This document shows positions 19,978 to 33,521 of a stretch of 64,000 nt of DNA, in pieces; position 1 is the stretch's first letter, and each line of letters begins with the position of its first letter. The stretch spans positions 744,001-808,000 of the forward strand of contig CAWAWJ010000001.1 in the NCBI GenBank assembly GCA_963785735.1. The letters run 5' to 3'. This stretch comes from REEB95 sp963785735 (GTDB lineage Bacteria; Pseudomonadota; Alphaproteobacteria; ATCC43930; CGMCC-115725). Position numbers and translations under genes: made by a program. Under the pieces are notes generated by a model, which saw only the letters and a program-made list of their open reading frames with translations, searched no databases and was not told where the DNA came from.

Positions 19978-21812
19978 CCCGCGCCCTCCTTGAGAATATC
20001 GGCCAGGCGTTTCTGCTCGGCCGCGCTCAACGGCAGGCCCGGCTCAAGGGCGGCGCCCGGGCGCGCAACCCAATCCGCCCAGCGTCTGTCTGAAAGGCTT
20101 ACCGCGCCGCCTAGCGCCATGATGACGATCCCGATCCCGATGAAGGGGATGAGCGGGCGCCAAACCGCCGCGACGGTCCAGCCGCCTTGTCCGTCGGGAT
20201 CGCCCAGGACCAGATAAATATCGGCCAGGAAACCGGCGCGGGTTGCGGGCCTGGCGACGGTCTCCTGCTGCAACGGAAAGAACCGCCGCTCGGGCGCCAT
20301 TTCCGCCGCCACCCGTCCATTCTTGAACAAAGCGAACTCCGCCGCCTCGGCGGTGTAATTCTCGCCCTCATGCCGGCCAATGCCGTCGAAGCGCAGGCTA
20401 TAACCGGCAAGCGGTATTTCCTGACCCAAATGCAAGATCGCGCTGTTCCCGGCCTCGAAACCGATGCCCGATATTCCAGCAAGCGTCATGGCCAGACCGA
20501 AATGCGCGAGACTCATCCCATAAGAGGCGCGCCTCTCATTGAGCGCGCGCCGCCAGGTTTCGGCCATGGGCGCGCGGAAAAGCCGCAAACGGCCGGCCAA
20601 TTCAACCAGCGCCCCCATGCCGATCCAGGCGGCGAGGCCGAGCAACGCCAGCATCGGCCCGCCCGAGGTCAGAAAAAACGCGGCCAGCATCGCCAGGATC
20701 GCAAACGCCGCTTCCGCCCATTGCCGCTGCAACGCGCCCAGCATAGCGCCGCGTCTCCAGGCCGATAGTACGCGTGAGATTGGCGCGAACAATCCTCCGG
20801 GTTCCAGGCGTGGCGCGCGCCAGGCGTAAAGCGCGAGTGAGCCGCCGATGGCGATCGACAGGAGAAGCAGGATGAACACGCCGCGTTTGGGGTCGAGCGC
20901 GAAGGCGTGGACCGAGGTCAACACGCCGGAGCGCACCAGGAACGTGCCGACGAGGGAGAGCGAGAAGGTCAGAATCGCCAGCAGCACCGCCCAGCTCTTG
21001 AGCGTGTCGCGGCGCTCGACCACGATCGCCGAATGGATGAGCGCGGTCGAGGCGAGCCAGGGCATGAGCGAGGCGTTCTCGACCGGGTCCCAGAACCACC
21101 AGCCCCCCCAGCCGAGCGTGTAATAGGCCCACCAGCTGCCCATCGATATCCCCAGGGTCAGGCAACACCAGGAGGCCAAGGTCCAGGGCCTGACCCAGCG
21201 CGCCCAGGCCGCGTCCACCCGGCCCTCGATCAATGCCGCCACGGCGAAGGAAAAGCTCACCGCGTTCCCGACATAGCCCAGATAAAGGAAAGGCGGATGG
21301 AAGGCCAAGCCCGGGTCTTGCAGAATCGGATTGAGGCCCTGGCCGTTCTCCGGCGGGTTGACGAGCCGCAGGAAGGGGTTCGAGGTCAACAGGATGAACA
21401 GCAGAAACCCCACCCCGATCAATCCCATCACCCCGATCACCCGGGCGCAAAGCCGCGGCGGCATCGCATCCCCGAACCAGCTCACCGCCGCCCCGTAAAG
21501 CGACAGGATCAGAACCCACAGCACCATCGACCCTTCGTGATTGCCCCAGACGCCGGTAAGCTTGTAGAGCCAGGGCAAATCCGAATGGCTATGCGCCGCG
21601 GCCAGGGCGACCGAAAAATCCGAGATGAGAAAAGCGCGGGTGAGAGCCGCGAAGGCGATTCCGGCCAGCGGCAAAAGCGCGAGCGCCGCGAGCCGCCCGG
21701 CCGTCATCAGCCCCCAATGGTTTTGGGCCGCGCCGGCGAGCGACAATCCCGCCTGCAACAGCGCGATGAAAAGAGCGAGAACCAGGGCGAAATGGCCCAG
21801 TTCAATAATCAT
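19974..21812 (-). CDS. ccmF: Heme lyase subunit CcmF
   Basis: CcmF is the multi-spanning inner-membrane protein that attaches heme to apocytochrome c and reduces holo-CcmE. Its 612 residues include the tryptophan-rich WWD signature GWGGWWFWDPVENASLMPWL (about residues 224-243). Conserved histidine-containing loops and the FLTSNPF segment are also present. At 612 residues it is somewhat shorter than the usual ~650. It begins 12 bases after the ccmE stop and couples to ccmI. Confidence 0.93.
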   Translation of the reverse strand: MIIELGHFALVLALFIALLQAGLSLAGAAQNHWGLMTAGRLAALALLPLAGIAFAALTRAFLISDFSVALAAAHSHSDLPWLYKLTGVWGNHEGSMVLWVLILSLYGAAVSWFGDAMPPRLCARVIGVMGLIGVGFLLFILLTSNPFLRLVNPPENGQGLNPILQDPGLAFHPPFLYLGYVGNAVSFSFAVAALIEGRVDAAWARWVRPWTLASWCCLTLGISMGSWWAYYTLGWGGWWFWDPVENASLMPWLASTALIHSAIVVERRDTLKSWAVLLAILTFSLSLVGTFLVRSGVLTSVHAFALDPKRGVFILLLLSIAIGGSLALYAWRAPRLEPGGLFAPISRVLSAWRRGAMLGALQRQWAEAAFAILAMLAAFFLTSGGPMLALLGLAAWIGMGALVELAGRLRLFRAPMAETWRRALNERRASYGMSLAHFGLAMTLAGISGIGFEAGNSAILHLGQEIPLAGYSLRFDGIGRHEGENYTAEAAEFALFKNGRVAAEMAPERRFFPLQQETVARPATRAGFLADIYLVLGDPDGQGGWTVAAVWRPLIPFIGIGIVIMALGGAVSLSDRRWADWVARPGAALEPGLPLSAAEQKRLADILKEGAG

Positions 21813-21824
21813 TGGGCTCGATGA

Positions 21825-22301
21825 TCACGGGTTCTTGCCCGGCGCCGGCGCGGGCATTGCCGCGCCCTCCTGCCAGCGCCCGGCGCGCTTCAACGCGTCC
21901 ACCACCTCGGGCGGCATGTAGCGCTCGTCGTGCTTCGCCAGCACGGCCGTCGCGCGGAAATCGCCATTGGCCTGCAAGCGGCCCTCGACCACCACGCCCT
22001 GGCCTTCGCGGAAGAGATCGGGCAAATCGCCGCCATAAACCACCGGCACCGATTTCCTGCCGTCGGTGACGCTGAAATCGATCGTCCTGCCGTCGCCCTC
22101 GCGCTTGACGCTGCCGTTCTCGACCAGGCCGCCCAAGCGCAACAGGCGTCCCGATTCGACACCCTTGGCGTAAAGATCGGACGGGCTGTAGAAAAAAACC
22201 AGATTGTCCCTGAGCGCCGACAATGTGAGCCAGCTCGCCAGGCCCAGCAGCGCGAGCCCCGCCACCACGAAAATCAGCCGCTTGCGCTTGCGCGTCATCA
22301 T
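21825..22301 (-). CDS. ccmE: Periplasmic heme chaperone CcmE
   Basis: CcmE carries heme covalently from the CcmABCD export step to CcmF. The 158-residue protein has a basic start (MMTRKRKR), a signal anchor (LIFVVAGLALLGLASWLTLS) and an OB-fold periplasmic domain. It has the heme-binding motif KHDERYMPPEV near residue 125, where the His forms the covalent heme bond. Its start overlaps the ccmD stop. Confidence 0.95.
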   Translation of the reverse strand: MMTRKRKRLIFVVAGLALLGLASWLTLSALRDNLVFFYSPSDLYAKGVESGRLLRLGGLVENGSVKREGDGRTIDFSVTDGRKSVPVVYGGDLPDLFREGQGVVVEGRLQANGDFRATAVLAKHDERYMPPEVVDALKRAGRWQEGAAMPAPAPGKNP

Positions 22302-22483
22302 CGGGCGCGCGCCCTTCCGCGCCGCGGGCTTTTCTTCTCCCGCGCGGCGAGGTCGCGTTTCACGCGCCGGTAAGAAGCGAGGCTCCAGACGGCGAGAATC
22401 AGCAGCACCGCCGCCGCCACCCCGTAAGCCGGCCAGACGAAACGGGCATAGCCGCCCATGGCGAGGAAAGCCTGGCCATTCAT
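22298..22483 (-). CDS. ccmD: Heme exporter small subunit CcmD
   Basis: CcmD is a single-pass membrane protein of 61 residues that helps release holo-CcmE from CcmABC. It has the typical layout: short periplasmic GGYARFVWPAYG motif, one helix (VAAAVLLILAVWSLAS) and a very basic cytoplasmic tail. The start at 22483 overlaps the ccmC stop by ATGA, and the stop overlaps the ccmE start. Confidence 0.92.
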   Translation of the reverse strand: MNGQAFLAMGGYARFVWPAYGVAAAVLLILAVWSLASYRRVKRDLAAREKKSPRRGRARAR

Positions 22484-23196
22484 CCCGGATTCCCGAAGGC
22501 GAGCGCGCGCAACCGGGCTTCCATCAGCGCCGACCGCATGCGGATCAACAGCAGCGCGGCGAAGAAAAACAGGAACCCCGCCGCCATCACGAAAAGCGGC
22601 CACAGCATCGAGGCGGCGATGGTCGGCCCGCCCAAACGGAACACGCTCGCCGGCTGGTGCAACGTGTTCCACCAATCGACCGAGAATTTGATGATCGGCA
22701 GATTAACGACGCCCACCAGCGCCAGGATCGCCGCCGCCCGGGTGCCGCGCGATTTGTCGTCGAAGGCGTGTTCGAGCGCGATGAATCCGAGATAAAGGAA
22801 AAACAGCACCAGCACCGAGGTGAGCCGCGCATCCCACACCCACCAGGTGCCCCACATCGGCTCGCCCCAGAGCGAACCGCTGACGAGGCAGATGAGCGTG
22901 AACCCCGCGCCCAGGGGCGCCGCGGCTTCGGCCGCGATATGCGCCAGCGGATGGCGCCAGATCAACCCCACGGCGCTCCCCGCCGCCACCACCGCATAAA
23001 CCAGGCTCGCCATCCAGGCCGCCGGCACATGCACATACATGATGCGCACCGCCTCGCCCTGCTGGTAATCGGGCGGCGCCACGAACAGCGCCAGATAGAG
23101 TCCAAGGCCGAGGCCGAGCGCCGCCGCAGCCGCGCACCAGGGCAGGAGCGCCGCCGAAAGTTTCAGGAATTGAGTCGGGTTGGCGAGCCGGGCCAT
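22480..23196 (-). CDS. ccmC: Heme exporter permease CcmC
   Basis: CcmC is the heme-handling protein that loads heme onto CcmE. It has 238 residues, six predicted membrane helices and the WWD signature MWGTWWVWDARLTS (about residues 120-133). Conserved periplasmic histidines lie in YVHVPAAW and RHPLAHIA. It is downstream of ccmB after a 39-base gap and coupled to ccmD. Confidence 0.95.
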   Translation of the reverse strand: MARLANPTQFLKLSAALLPWCAAAAALGLGLGLYLALFVAPPDYQQGEAVRIMYVHVPAAWMASLVYAVVAAGSAVGLIWRHPLAHIAAEAAAPLGAGFTLICLVSGSLWGEPMWGTWWVWDARLTSVLVLFFLYLGFIALEHAFDDKSRGTRAAAILALVGVVNLPIIKFSVDWWNTLHQPASVFRLGGPTIAASMLWPLFVMAAGFLFFFAALLLIRMRSALMEARLRALAFGNPG

Positions 23197-23235
23197 GAGG
23201 GGGTTCTATCGCATGAGGCGGGACGGGGCCATGGA

Positions 23236-23901
23236 TCATTCCATCGCCAAACGCAACGCCGCCGCCGCCGCCCAGGGCGCCAAGGCCAGCGCCGCGGCGA
23301 GCCCCGCCGCCAGCAGCAGCAACGGAGGCTGAGGATTGAAACCCAGGGACGCCGCCTCGGAAGCGGCGACGCCGAAGATCAGCACCGGGATGTAAAGCGG
23401 CAGGACCAGGAGCGAGAGCAGCACCCCGCCGCGCCGCGCGCCCAAGGCGAGCGCCGCCCCGACCGATCCGATGAGACTCAAAACCGGCGTGCCGAGCAGC
23501 ATGGCCAGCACCAGCGAAATCATTCCCGCCGAATCAAAGTGCAGCACCAGCGCCAGGACCGGCGCGGCCAATGTCAAGACCAGCCCGGTCGAAAGCCAAT
23601 GCGCCAGGCATTTCGCCAGCACCTGAAGCTCGAGCGGCAAGGGCATCAGCGCCAGCGCCTCCAGACTGCCGTCCTCCCAATCCGGCTGGAACAGGCGTTC
23701 GAGCGACAAGAGCGCGGCCAGCAACGCCGCCACCCACAACACGCCGGCGGATATGCGCGCCAGCAATTCGGGCTCGGGCCCGACGCCGAGCGGGAACAGG
23801 ATCACGGCGAGCGCGAAGAACGCGGCCACGTTGAGCCAATCGCCGCCCTGGCGGAAAGCGAGCCGGAGGTCGCGCCCGACCAGTGCCGCGAATTGGCTCA
23901 T
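23236..23901 (-). CDS. ccmB: Heme exporter permease CcmB
   Basis: CcmB is the ABC permease partner of CcmA. It has 221 residues with six hydrophobic segments and the family-typical motifs ERLFQPDWEDGSLEALAL (about residues 68-85) and GTPVLSLIGSVGAAL. The ATG at 23901 overlaps the ccmA stop (ATGA). The C-terminal end is very alanine-rich, as is common in GC-rich genomes. Confidence 0.94.
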   Translation of the reverse strand: MSQFAALVGRDLRLAFRQGGDWLNVAAFFALAVILFPLGVGPEPELLARISAGVLWVAALLAALLSLERLFQPDWEDGSLEALALMPLPLELQVLAKCLAHWLSTGLVLTLAAPVLALVLHFDSAGMISLVLAMLLGTPVLSLIGSVGAALALGARRGGVLLSLLVLPLYIPVLIFGVAASEAASLGFNPQPPLLLLAAGLAAALALAPWAAAAALRLAME

Positions 23902-24545
23902 GCCGCCCTCCGCGGCGCGAAAGCGGCGAGCGACAGGCTCGCCGCCCTGGGCAAAGGCAGCCGCGCGTGGGTGGCGACGACGACGCAACCGCCGCGCTTG
24001 CGGTGCGCGGATATCGCGGCGAGCAGATCCTCGAGCGCGGCCCGGTCGAGCCCGGTCGAAGGCTCGTCGAGCAGCCAGAGCGGCGCCTGCGTCGCTAAAA
24101 GCCGCGCCAGCGCCAGCCGCCGCTTCTCGCCGGCGGAAAGATAACGGCACGGCCAATCGGCGCGTTCGCTCAGACGGAACGCCTTGAGCGCGGATTCCGC
24201 TTTCGGCCGCGCTCCCCCTTGCATCGCCGTCCAGAAATCGAGGTTTTCGCGCGCGGTCAAGGCGGGCTTCAGCGCGTCCTGGTGGCCGATGAAATGAAGC
24301 CCGGCGCGGTGCGCCGCCGGGTCGAGCGCGATGGGCGATCCCTGGCGGAGGATTTGGCCTGTCTGCGGCGGCGAAAGCCCGGCGAGCAAACGCAACAGGC
24401 TGGTCTTGCCGCTGCCATTGGGCCCGGTCAGAAGCAGGCATCCGCCGCGATCGAGGCTGAACGTCAATCCGCGGAACACCAGCCGCCCGCCGCGTTGGCA
24501 GGCAAGGTCCTGGCATGACAGGAATTTCCGGGAAAAGCGGGGCAT
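23898..24545 (-). CDS. ccmA: Heme exporter ATP-binding subunit CcmA
   Basis: This is the ABC ATPase of the CcmAB complex that drives release of heme-loaded CcmE. In the 215-residue protein the Walker A motif is LLTGPNGSGKTSLLR, the signature is YLSAGEKRRLALARLL and Walker B is LWLLDEPSTGLD. The ATG at 24545 gives the usual family length. A GTG at 24563 in the same frame is an alternative and neither has a strong ribosome binding site. It is the first gene of the ccm run and divergent from acnA. Confidence 0.92.
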   Translation of the reverse strand: MPRFSRKFLSCQDLACQRGGRLVFRGLTFSLDRGGCLLLTGPNGSGKTSLLRLLAGLSPPQTGQILRQGSPIALDPAAHRAGLHFIGHQDALKPALTARENLDFWTAMQGGARPKAESALKAFRLSERADWPCRYLSAGEKRRLALARLLATQAPLWLLDEPSTGLDRAALEDLLAAISAHRKRGGCVVVATHARLPLPRAASLSLAAFAPRRAA

Positions 24546-24563
24546 CGGCCGCGATATTGCCAC

Positions 24564-24918
24564 GGGCGGCGCCGCGAGGCGGGCAAAAAGAGACGGCCTC
24601 GGTGGGGGAAATACCGAGGCCGTCGATTTAGGAGCGGCCGGGGGGCGACCGCTTCATGGAGATGGAGACAAGCCAAAAGCCTAATGTCTCTCACCGGGTG
24701 CCATCAAAGCCCCCGAATGCGTCCCCATTGGGAAAGGATTGTGGCGAAAAGGTGATATTTTGCCCGGCGGAATCGCGCGAAACCGGCTTTCCGGGCCGGT
24801 TTCCCCCGCTTCGGGCCGATTCCGCCTCCGGCTTGATCTGCGGCCCGGGAAGGGTAGGGTAGCAAGCATCAACCGCAAGGCGCCGCCGCCCGCGCCCCAG
24901 AACAGGGAGACGAGATCC
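24564..24918. other. 355-bp divergent region between ccmA and acnA with hairpins
   Basis: The region holds a strong intrinsic terminator reading on the minus strand (listed separately). Just upstream of it on that strand is a second G/C stem (AGCGG...CCGCT, about 24635-24655) that overlaps a possible 9-codon frame. Upstream again, around 24728-24762, the sequence is AT-richer and could hold a promoter. Short leader peptides can be read on the minus strand but none is convincing. On the plus strand no clear promoter for acnA is seen beyond this AT-richer patch. Confidence 0.5.
24585..24624 (-). terminator. Strong intrinsic terminator upstream of ccmA, minus strand
   Basis: A perfect 11-bp stem (GACGGCCTCGG pairing with CCGAGGCCGTC) with an 11-base loop is followed on the minus strand by TCTTTTTG. 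No annotated gene ends here on that strand, so it must close a short transcript: a leader RNA controlling ccmA or an independent small RNA. Confidence 0.7.
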
Positions 24919-27617
<2,699 letters not shown>

Positions 27618-27619
<2 letters not shown>

Positions 27620-27663
27620 CTTTCAGCTTCCGGCCGTCAGCTCTCGGCCGATAGCTGAAAGCT
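27618..27663. terminator. Inverted repeat between convergent acnA and NIPSNAP genes
   Basis: A perfect 11-bp inverted repeat (AGCTTTCAGCT at 27618-27628 and AGCTGAAAGCT at 27653-27663) flanks an inner CGGCCG stem. It starts at the acnA stop codon. There is no poly-T tract, so it may be a bidirectional terminator-like structure or a dispersed repeat remnant. Confidence 0.5.
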
Positions 27664-27668
27664 GGCGG

Positions 27669-27986
27669 CTATTTCAGCGGCGAGAAGCCCGCCGGGTTCA
27701 GGATTTTCGATTCCTGCGACACGATCATGCCCGGCGTCGCGTTCTTGAGATACTCATGCCAGGCGGGGTCCTTGCCCATGGCGGCGCGTTTCTGCTCGCG
27801 CTCGGCCAGGGAATTATAGGTCCAGACATGGACCACCTGGTTCAAGGGACCGATCTCGGTCGAGCCCATGAAGATCAGCTTGCCGAGCATGCGGAGTTGC
27901 ACCGGCAGCCCGTGCTTCTCGTAATAGTCGAGCCAGGCGCCGGTCTTGCCGGGGTGCATGGCGTAGGTGCGAATTTCGACGATCAT
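27669..27986 (-). CDS. NIPSNAP family protein
   Basis: This 105-residue dimeric alpha/beta-barrel-type protein starts with the typical MIVEIRTYAMHPGKTGAWLD and contains GPLNQVVHVWTYNSLAERE and the GMIVSQESKIL segment. The start at 27986 has AGGGAGG upstream. The family has no established reaction in bacteria. It is convergent with acnA and apparently monocistronic. Confidence 0.85.
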   Translation of the reverse strand: MIVEIRTYAMHPGKTGAWLDYYEKHGLPVQLRMLGKLIFMGSTEIGPLNQVVHVWTYNSLAEREQKRAAMGKDPAWHEYLKNATPGMIVSQESKILNPAGFSPLK

Positions 27987-28138
27987 CCGGTTTCCTCCCT
28001 TGGCGGAACGGCTTTTGGCGGGCCGATGCCGGTGATCCTCGCCCCCGGCGGTTTCCCCGGTCAAGCCCGGTCGCGCGCATCACCCCAACGTGAAGCCGAT
28101 TGAGTGGCGGAAATTGGGCATCTCGCCGATGATGCGGC

Positions 28139-28921
28139 ATGAAAACCCGTTTCCCCGCTTTGGCCCTCTTTGCCGTGCCCGGCGCGCTTGTCATGGGCGC
28201 CCTGGTTTTGGGCGCGAATGGGATTGCCATCCGCGCCGCCGAGACGCCGATGGCAAAGGCGCCGGTGGTAGTCGAGCTCTTCACCTCCCAAGGTTGCAAC
28301 ACCTGCCCCCCGGCCGATGAATTCCTGGGCGAACTGGCCAAGCGCCCCGACGTGCTCGCCCTCGCCTTCCATGTCGATTACTGGAACTACATCGGCTGGG
28401 CCGATCCCTACGCCAAGCCCTGGTCCACCGCCCGCCAGCGCGATTACCAGCAGAGTCTCCATCTGCGCTACGTCTACACGCCCCAGATGGTGGTGAACGG
28501 CGCCGCCCAGGGCGTCGGCTCGGACAGGAGCGAGATCGAATCTCTGATCGATGCGGCGCAGGCGAAACCCATGCCGCATCCCTCCTTGGCGCTGCATTGG
28601 CTTCCAACCGGCGCGCTGGCGATCGATGTGGGCGAGGGCGCGTCGCCGCCCGCCGTCCCCGCCGCCATCTGGCTCATCGGATTCGACCGGAGCCACACCA
28701 CCCCGGTGCTGCGTGGCGAGAACGAGGGCAAGACCCTGACCGAATACCAGACGGTGCGCAGCTACCGCCGAATCGGCGCCTGGGCCGGCTGGTCGATGGA
28801 GCTGGTCGTGCCGCCGGACGAGGCCAAGGCGCTGGGCGAGGGCGGCGTCGCCGTGCTGCTCCAGGCCCAGGGCACCGGGCCGATCCTGACCGCCGCGCGC
28901 ATATCCATGCCGGGCGGCTGA
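28139..28921 (+). CDS. DUF1223 secreted thioredoxin-like protein
   Basis: The 260-residue protein has a signal peptide (about residues 1-33) and the DUF1223 core: VVVELFTSQGCNTCPPAD with a CxxC pair, then HVDYWNYIGWADP and YTPQMVVNG. The thioredoxin-like fold with CxxC suggests a periplasmic or exported redox protein, but no function is established for the family. No ribosome binding site stands out before 28139. The downstream helicase gene follows after 55 bases. Confidence 0.87.
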   Translation: MKTRFPALALFAVPGALVMGALVLGANGIAIRAAETPMAKAPVVVELFTSQGCNTCPPADEFLGELAKRPDVLALAFHVDYWNYIGWADPYAKPWSTARQRDYQQSLHLRYVYTPQMVVNGAAQGVGSDRSEIESLIDAAQAKPMPHPSLALHWLPTGALAIDVGEGASPPAVPAAIWLIGFDRSHTTPVLRGENEGKTLTEYQTVRSYRRIGAWAGWSMELVVPPDEAKALGEGGVAVLLQAQGTGPILTAARISMPGG

Positions 28922-28976
28922 GGCCGGGGCCCGGGCGGATTCGGCTTCGCGCTTGCCTTTCCCTTCGGGAAAACCG

Positions 28977-31468
<2,492 letters not shown>

Positions 31469-31472
<4 letters not shown>

Positions 31473-31798
31473 GCGAGCCAACCCTTCGCCTCGACAAGTT
31501 CCTCTTTCACACGCGCCTCGCGCGCACGCGTTCCTTGGCGGCGCGGCTTTGCAGCGGCGGCAAGGTCGCCATCGGCGGCGCCCTGGCGCTCAAGCCCCAT
31601 CATCCGGTGCGGGTGGGCGACCGGCTCACGCTCGAGCGCGGGCTCCTGTTGCGCCGCCTCGTCATCCGCGCGCTGCCGCAAAAGCGCGGCGGCTTCGCCG
31701 AGGCGCGGCTTTGCTATGACGAGATCGCGCCGCCCTCGCCGGTTCCGGCCGAGGCCTGGATTCCGCTGCTCGACGAGGAAATGCCCGAGACCGCCTGA
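31469..31798 (+). CDS. S4-domain RNA-binding protein, Hsp15-like
   Basis: The 109-residue protein starts with the S4 fold: LRLDKFLFHTRLARTRSLAA followed by SGGKVAIGG, the segment that binds structured RNA. E. coli Hsp15 (HslR) binds free 50S subunits with stalled nascent chains, and a similar ribosome-associated role is plausible. The ATG overlaps the helicase stop (ATGA), indicating translational coupling. In many alphaproteobacteria fdxA and carD come next, but here they lie about 11 kb away. Confidence 0.87.
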
Positions 31799-31802
31799 TC
31801 TC

Positions 31803-32417
31803 TCACGCGTCGCATTTCCGGTAGGCGCCGATGTCGAGATGCAGGTGGTTCTCATGCGCGCTGTTGGTCTTGGGCGTCAGCACCATGCTGAACAAGCCGC
31901 AGGCGCCCCGCGCCACCGCGCGCAGGAAATCGCGCTTCGGCCCGGCCGGGCCCCAATCCCGCTTGACCGAAATCACCGTGCCGTCGGCGAGCTTGAATCC
32001 GGCCACGTCGATGGCGTTGCCCTTGGCGTGTTCGCTCCACTCGCCGCCCGGGCGGCCGCGGCAGGAATAGGTCCCGAAATGGATGATCTCGCGGACGCCC
32101 TGGTGGAAATGGGCCTGCGCCTCGGGCGCCACCACCTCGCGCGCGAATTTCTCGATCTTGAGCGCGAGGTCGCACCCCATCAGCGCCGGGCGCGATAGGG
32201 CCACGCCCACCGCGCTCACGCGCACCGAATCGTAAACCGGGCAAGGCCCCTCGGGCGCCGCCTCCTTCACGTAGCGGACGTGGAACTGGTCGAGCTGGGC
32301 GAGGCAGATTTCGGGCGACAGTTTGGGCGGCGGGCGCGGCGGCGTGTAATGCGAGCCGCAAGCGGCCAGCGCCGGCATCAGGGTGAGAAGCAAGGCCGCG
32401 CGACTCGGGATTCGCAT
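31803..32417 (-). CDS. Extensin-like C-terminal family lipoprotein
   Basis: The 204-residue protein has a lipoprotein signal (LLLTLMPALAACG) and the extensin-like domain of bacteria: GCDLALKIEKFAREVV, SEHAKGNAIDVAGF and a C-terminal ENHLHLDIG motif, which resembles the metal site of MepA/M15-type peptidases. It is likely periplasmic and cell-wall related, with the reaction unproven. An ATG at 32417 is chosen because AGGA lies 9 bases upstream; in-frame ATGs at 32423 and 32426 abut that AGGA. The stop is 4 bases from the convergent S4 gene. Confidence 0.85.
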   Translation of the reverse strand: MRIPSRAALLLTLMPALAACGSHYTPPRPPPKLSPEICLAQLDQFHVRYVKEAAPEGPCPVYDSVRVSAVGVALSRPALMGCDLALKIEKFAREVVAPEAQAHFHQGVREIIHFGTYSCRGRPGGEWSEHAKGNAIDVAGFKLADGTVISVKRDWGPAGPKRDFLRAVARGACGLFSMVLTPKTNSAHENHLHLDIGAYRKCDA

Positions 32418-32515
32418 CCGCATCATTCCTCACAGAATCAGTTGGATTCCGCGCCCGCAACCCAAATCTTGCGCGTCTTGCCTTGGCGGGGGCGGCTGGG
32501 CCAAGGTGCCGCCCC

Positions 32516-33514
32516 ATGAAGGACAGCGATCTCCGCGAGGCGTTCCGGGGCAAGCGCGCGCTTGTCGCCGGGGGCCTGGGTTTCATCGGCTCGAGCCTGG
32601 CGCGCCGCCTGGCCGGCCTCGGCGCGGAGGTCTTGGCGGTCGATGCGCTGCTGCCCGGCCAGGGCGGCAACCGCTTCAACCTGGCGGAGGCGGAGGGCAA
32701 AAATCTCGCGGCCGAGATCCTCGATCTGCGCGCGGGCCCGCTCGACCGCCTGGTCCAGGGCCGCGATTTTCTCTTCAACCTGGCGGGACAGCAGAGCCAT
32801 CAGGGCTCGATGGAGGCGCCGCTCGATGATTTGGATCTCAACTGCCGCGTGGCGCTGTCGCTGCTCGAAGCCTGCCGCCGCGCGGCGCCCGGCGTCACCG
32901 CGGTTTACACCTCGACCCGCCAGGTCTATGGCAAGCCGCGCTCGCTGCCGGTGGATGAAAGCCATCCGCTCGCCCCGGTCGACGTGAACGGCATCCACAA
33001 GCTCGCGGGCGAGACCTATCACCTGCTTTATCACCGGCTCTACGGCATCAAATCGGCGGTGCTGCGCCTCACCAACACCTATGGCCCGCGCATGCGCGTC
33101 AAGGATGCGCGCCAGACCTTCATCGGGCTGTGGCTGCGCCGTCTGGTCGAGGGCCAGCCATTCGAGGTCTGGGAAGGCGCGCAGCTCCGCGATTTCACCT
33201 ATGTCGACGACGCGGTCGAGGCCTTGCTGTTGGCGGCCTGCGAGCCCAAGGCGCAAGGCCACGCCTTCAATCTCGGCGCCGATCGCGCGGTGTCGCTCAA
33301 GGATTTGGCCGATAAACTGGTCGCGGTCTTCGGCGGCGGCTCCTATGCGCTCAAGGCATTCCCGCCCGAACGCAAGCGCATCGACATCGGCGATTACCAG
33401 GCCGACGACCGGCGCTTCCGGCAAGCCACCGGCTGGGAGCCCCGCGTCTCCCTCGAGGAGGGGCTGAAGCGCAGCCTCGATTATTACCGCGCGAACCTGG
33501 CGCATTATCTGTGA
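32516..33514 (+). CDS. NAD-dependent epimerase/dehydratase (extended SDR), catalytic Tyr replaced
   Basis: This 332-residue nucleotide-sugar-type SDR has the NAD motif AGGLGFIGSSLARRLAG at the N-terminus, the STRQVYGKP motif, and the C-terminal RDFTYVDDAVEALL substrate-domain motif of UDP-glucose epimerase-like enzymes. At the active site, where YxxxK is expected, the sequence is VNGIHKLAGE, so Asn stands in the Tyr position while Lys is kept. I recall related proteins with a VNGINK motif, so this is probably a subfamily trait. It precedes an aminotransferase by 7 bases, which suggests a joint role in making an amino-sugar nucleotide. Confidence 0.85.
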   Translation: MKDSDLREAFRGKRALVAGGLGFIGSSLARRLAGLGAEVLAVDALLPGQGGNRFNLAEAEGKNLAAEILDLRAGPLDRLVQGRDFLFNLAGQQSHQGSMEAPLDDLDLNCRVALSLLEACRRAAPGVTAVYTSTRQVYGKPRSLPVDESHPLAPVDVNGIHKLAGETYHLLYHRLYGIKSAVLRLTNTYGPRMRVKDARQTFIGLWLRRLVEGQPFEVWEGAQLRDFTYVDDAVEALLLAACEPKAQGHAFNLGADRAVSLKDLADKLVAVFGGGSYALKAFPPERKRIDIGDYQADDRRFRQATGWEPRVSLEEGLKRSLDYYRANLAHYL

Positions 33515-33521
33515 GCGATTC

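Noticed and set aside
22204..24144. 646-codon plus-strand frame across the ccm operon
   Set aside because: Antisense to ccmE, ccmD, ccmC and ccmB with arginine-rich low-complexity translation.
24464..24694. 76-codon minus-strand gene through the terminator upstream of ccmA
   Set aside because: It runs through an intrinsic terminator hairpin and into ccmA in another frame; no ribosome binding site.
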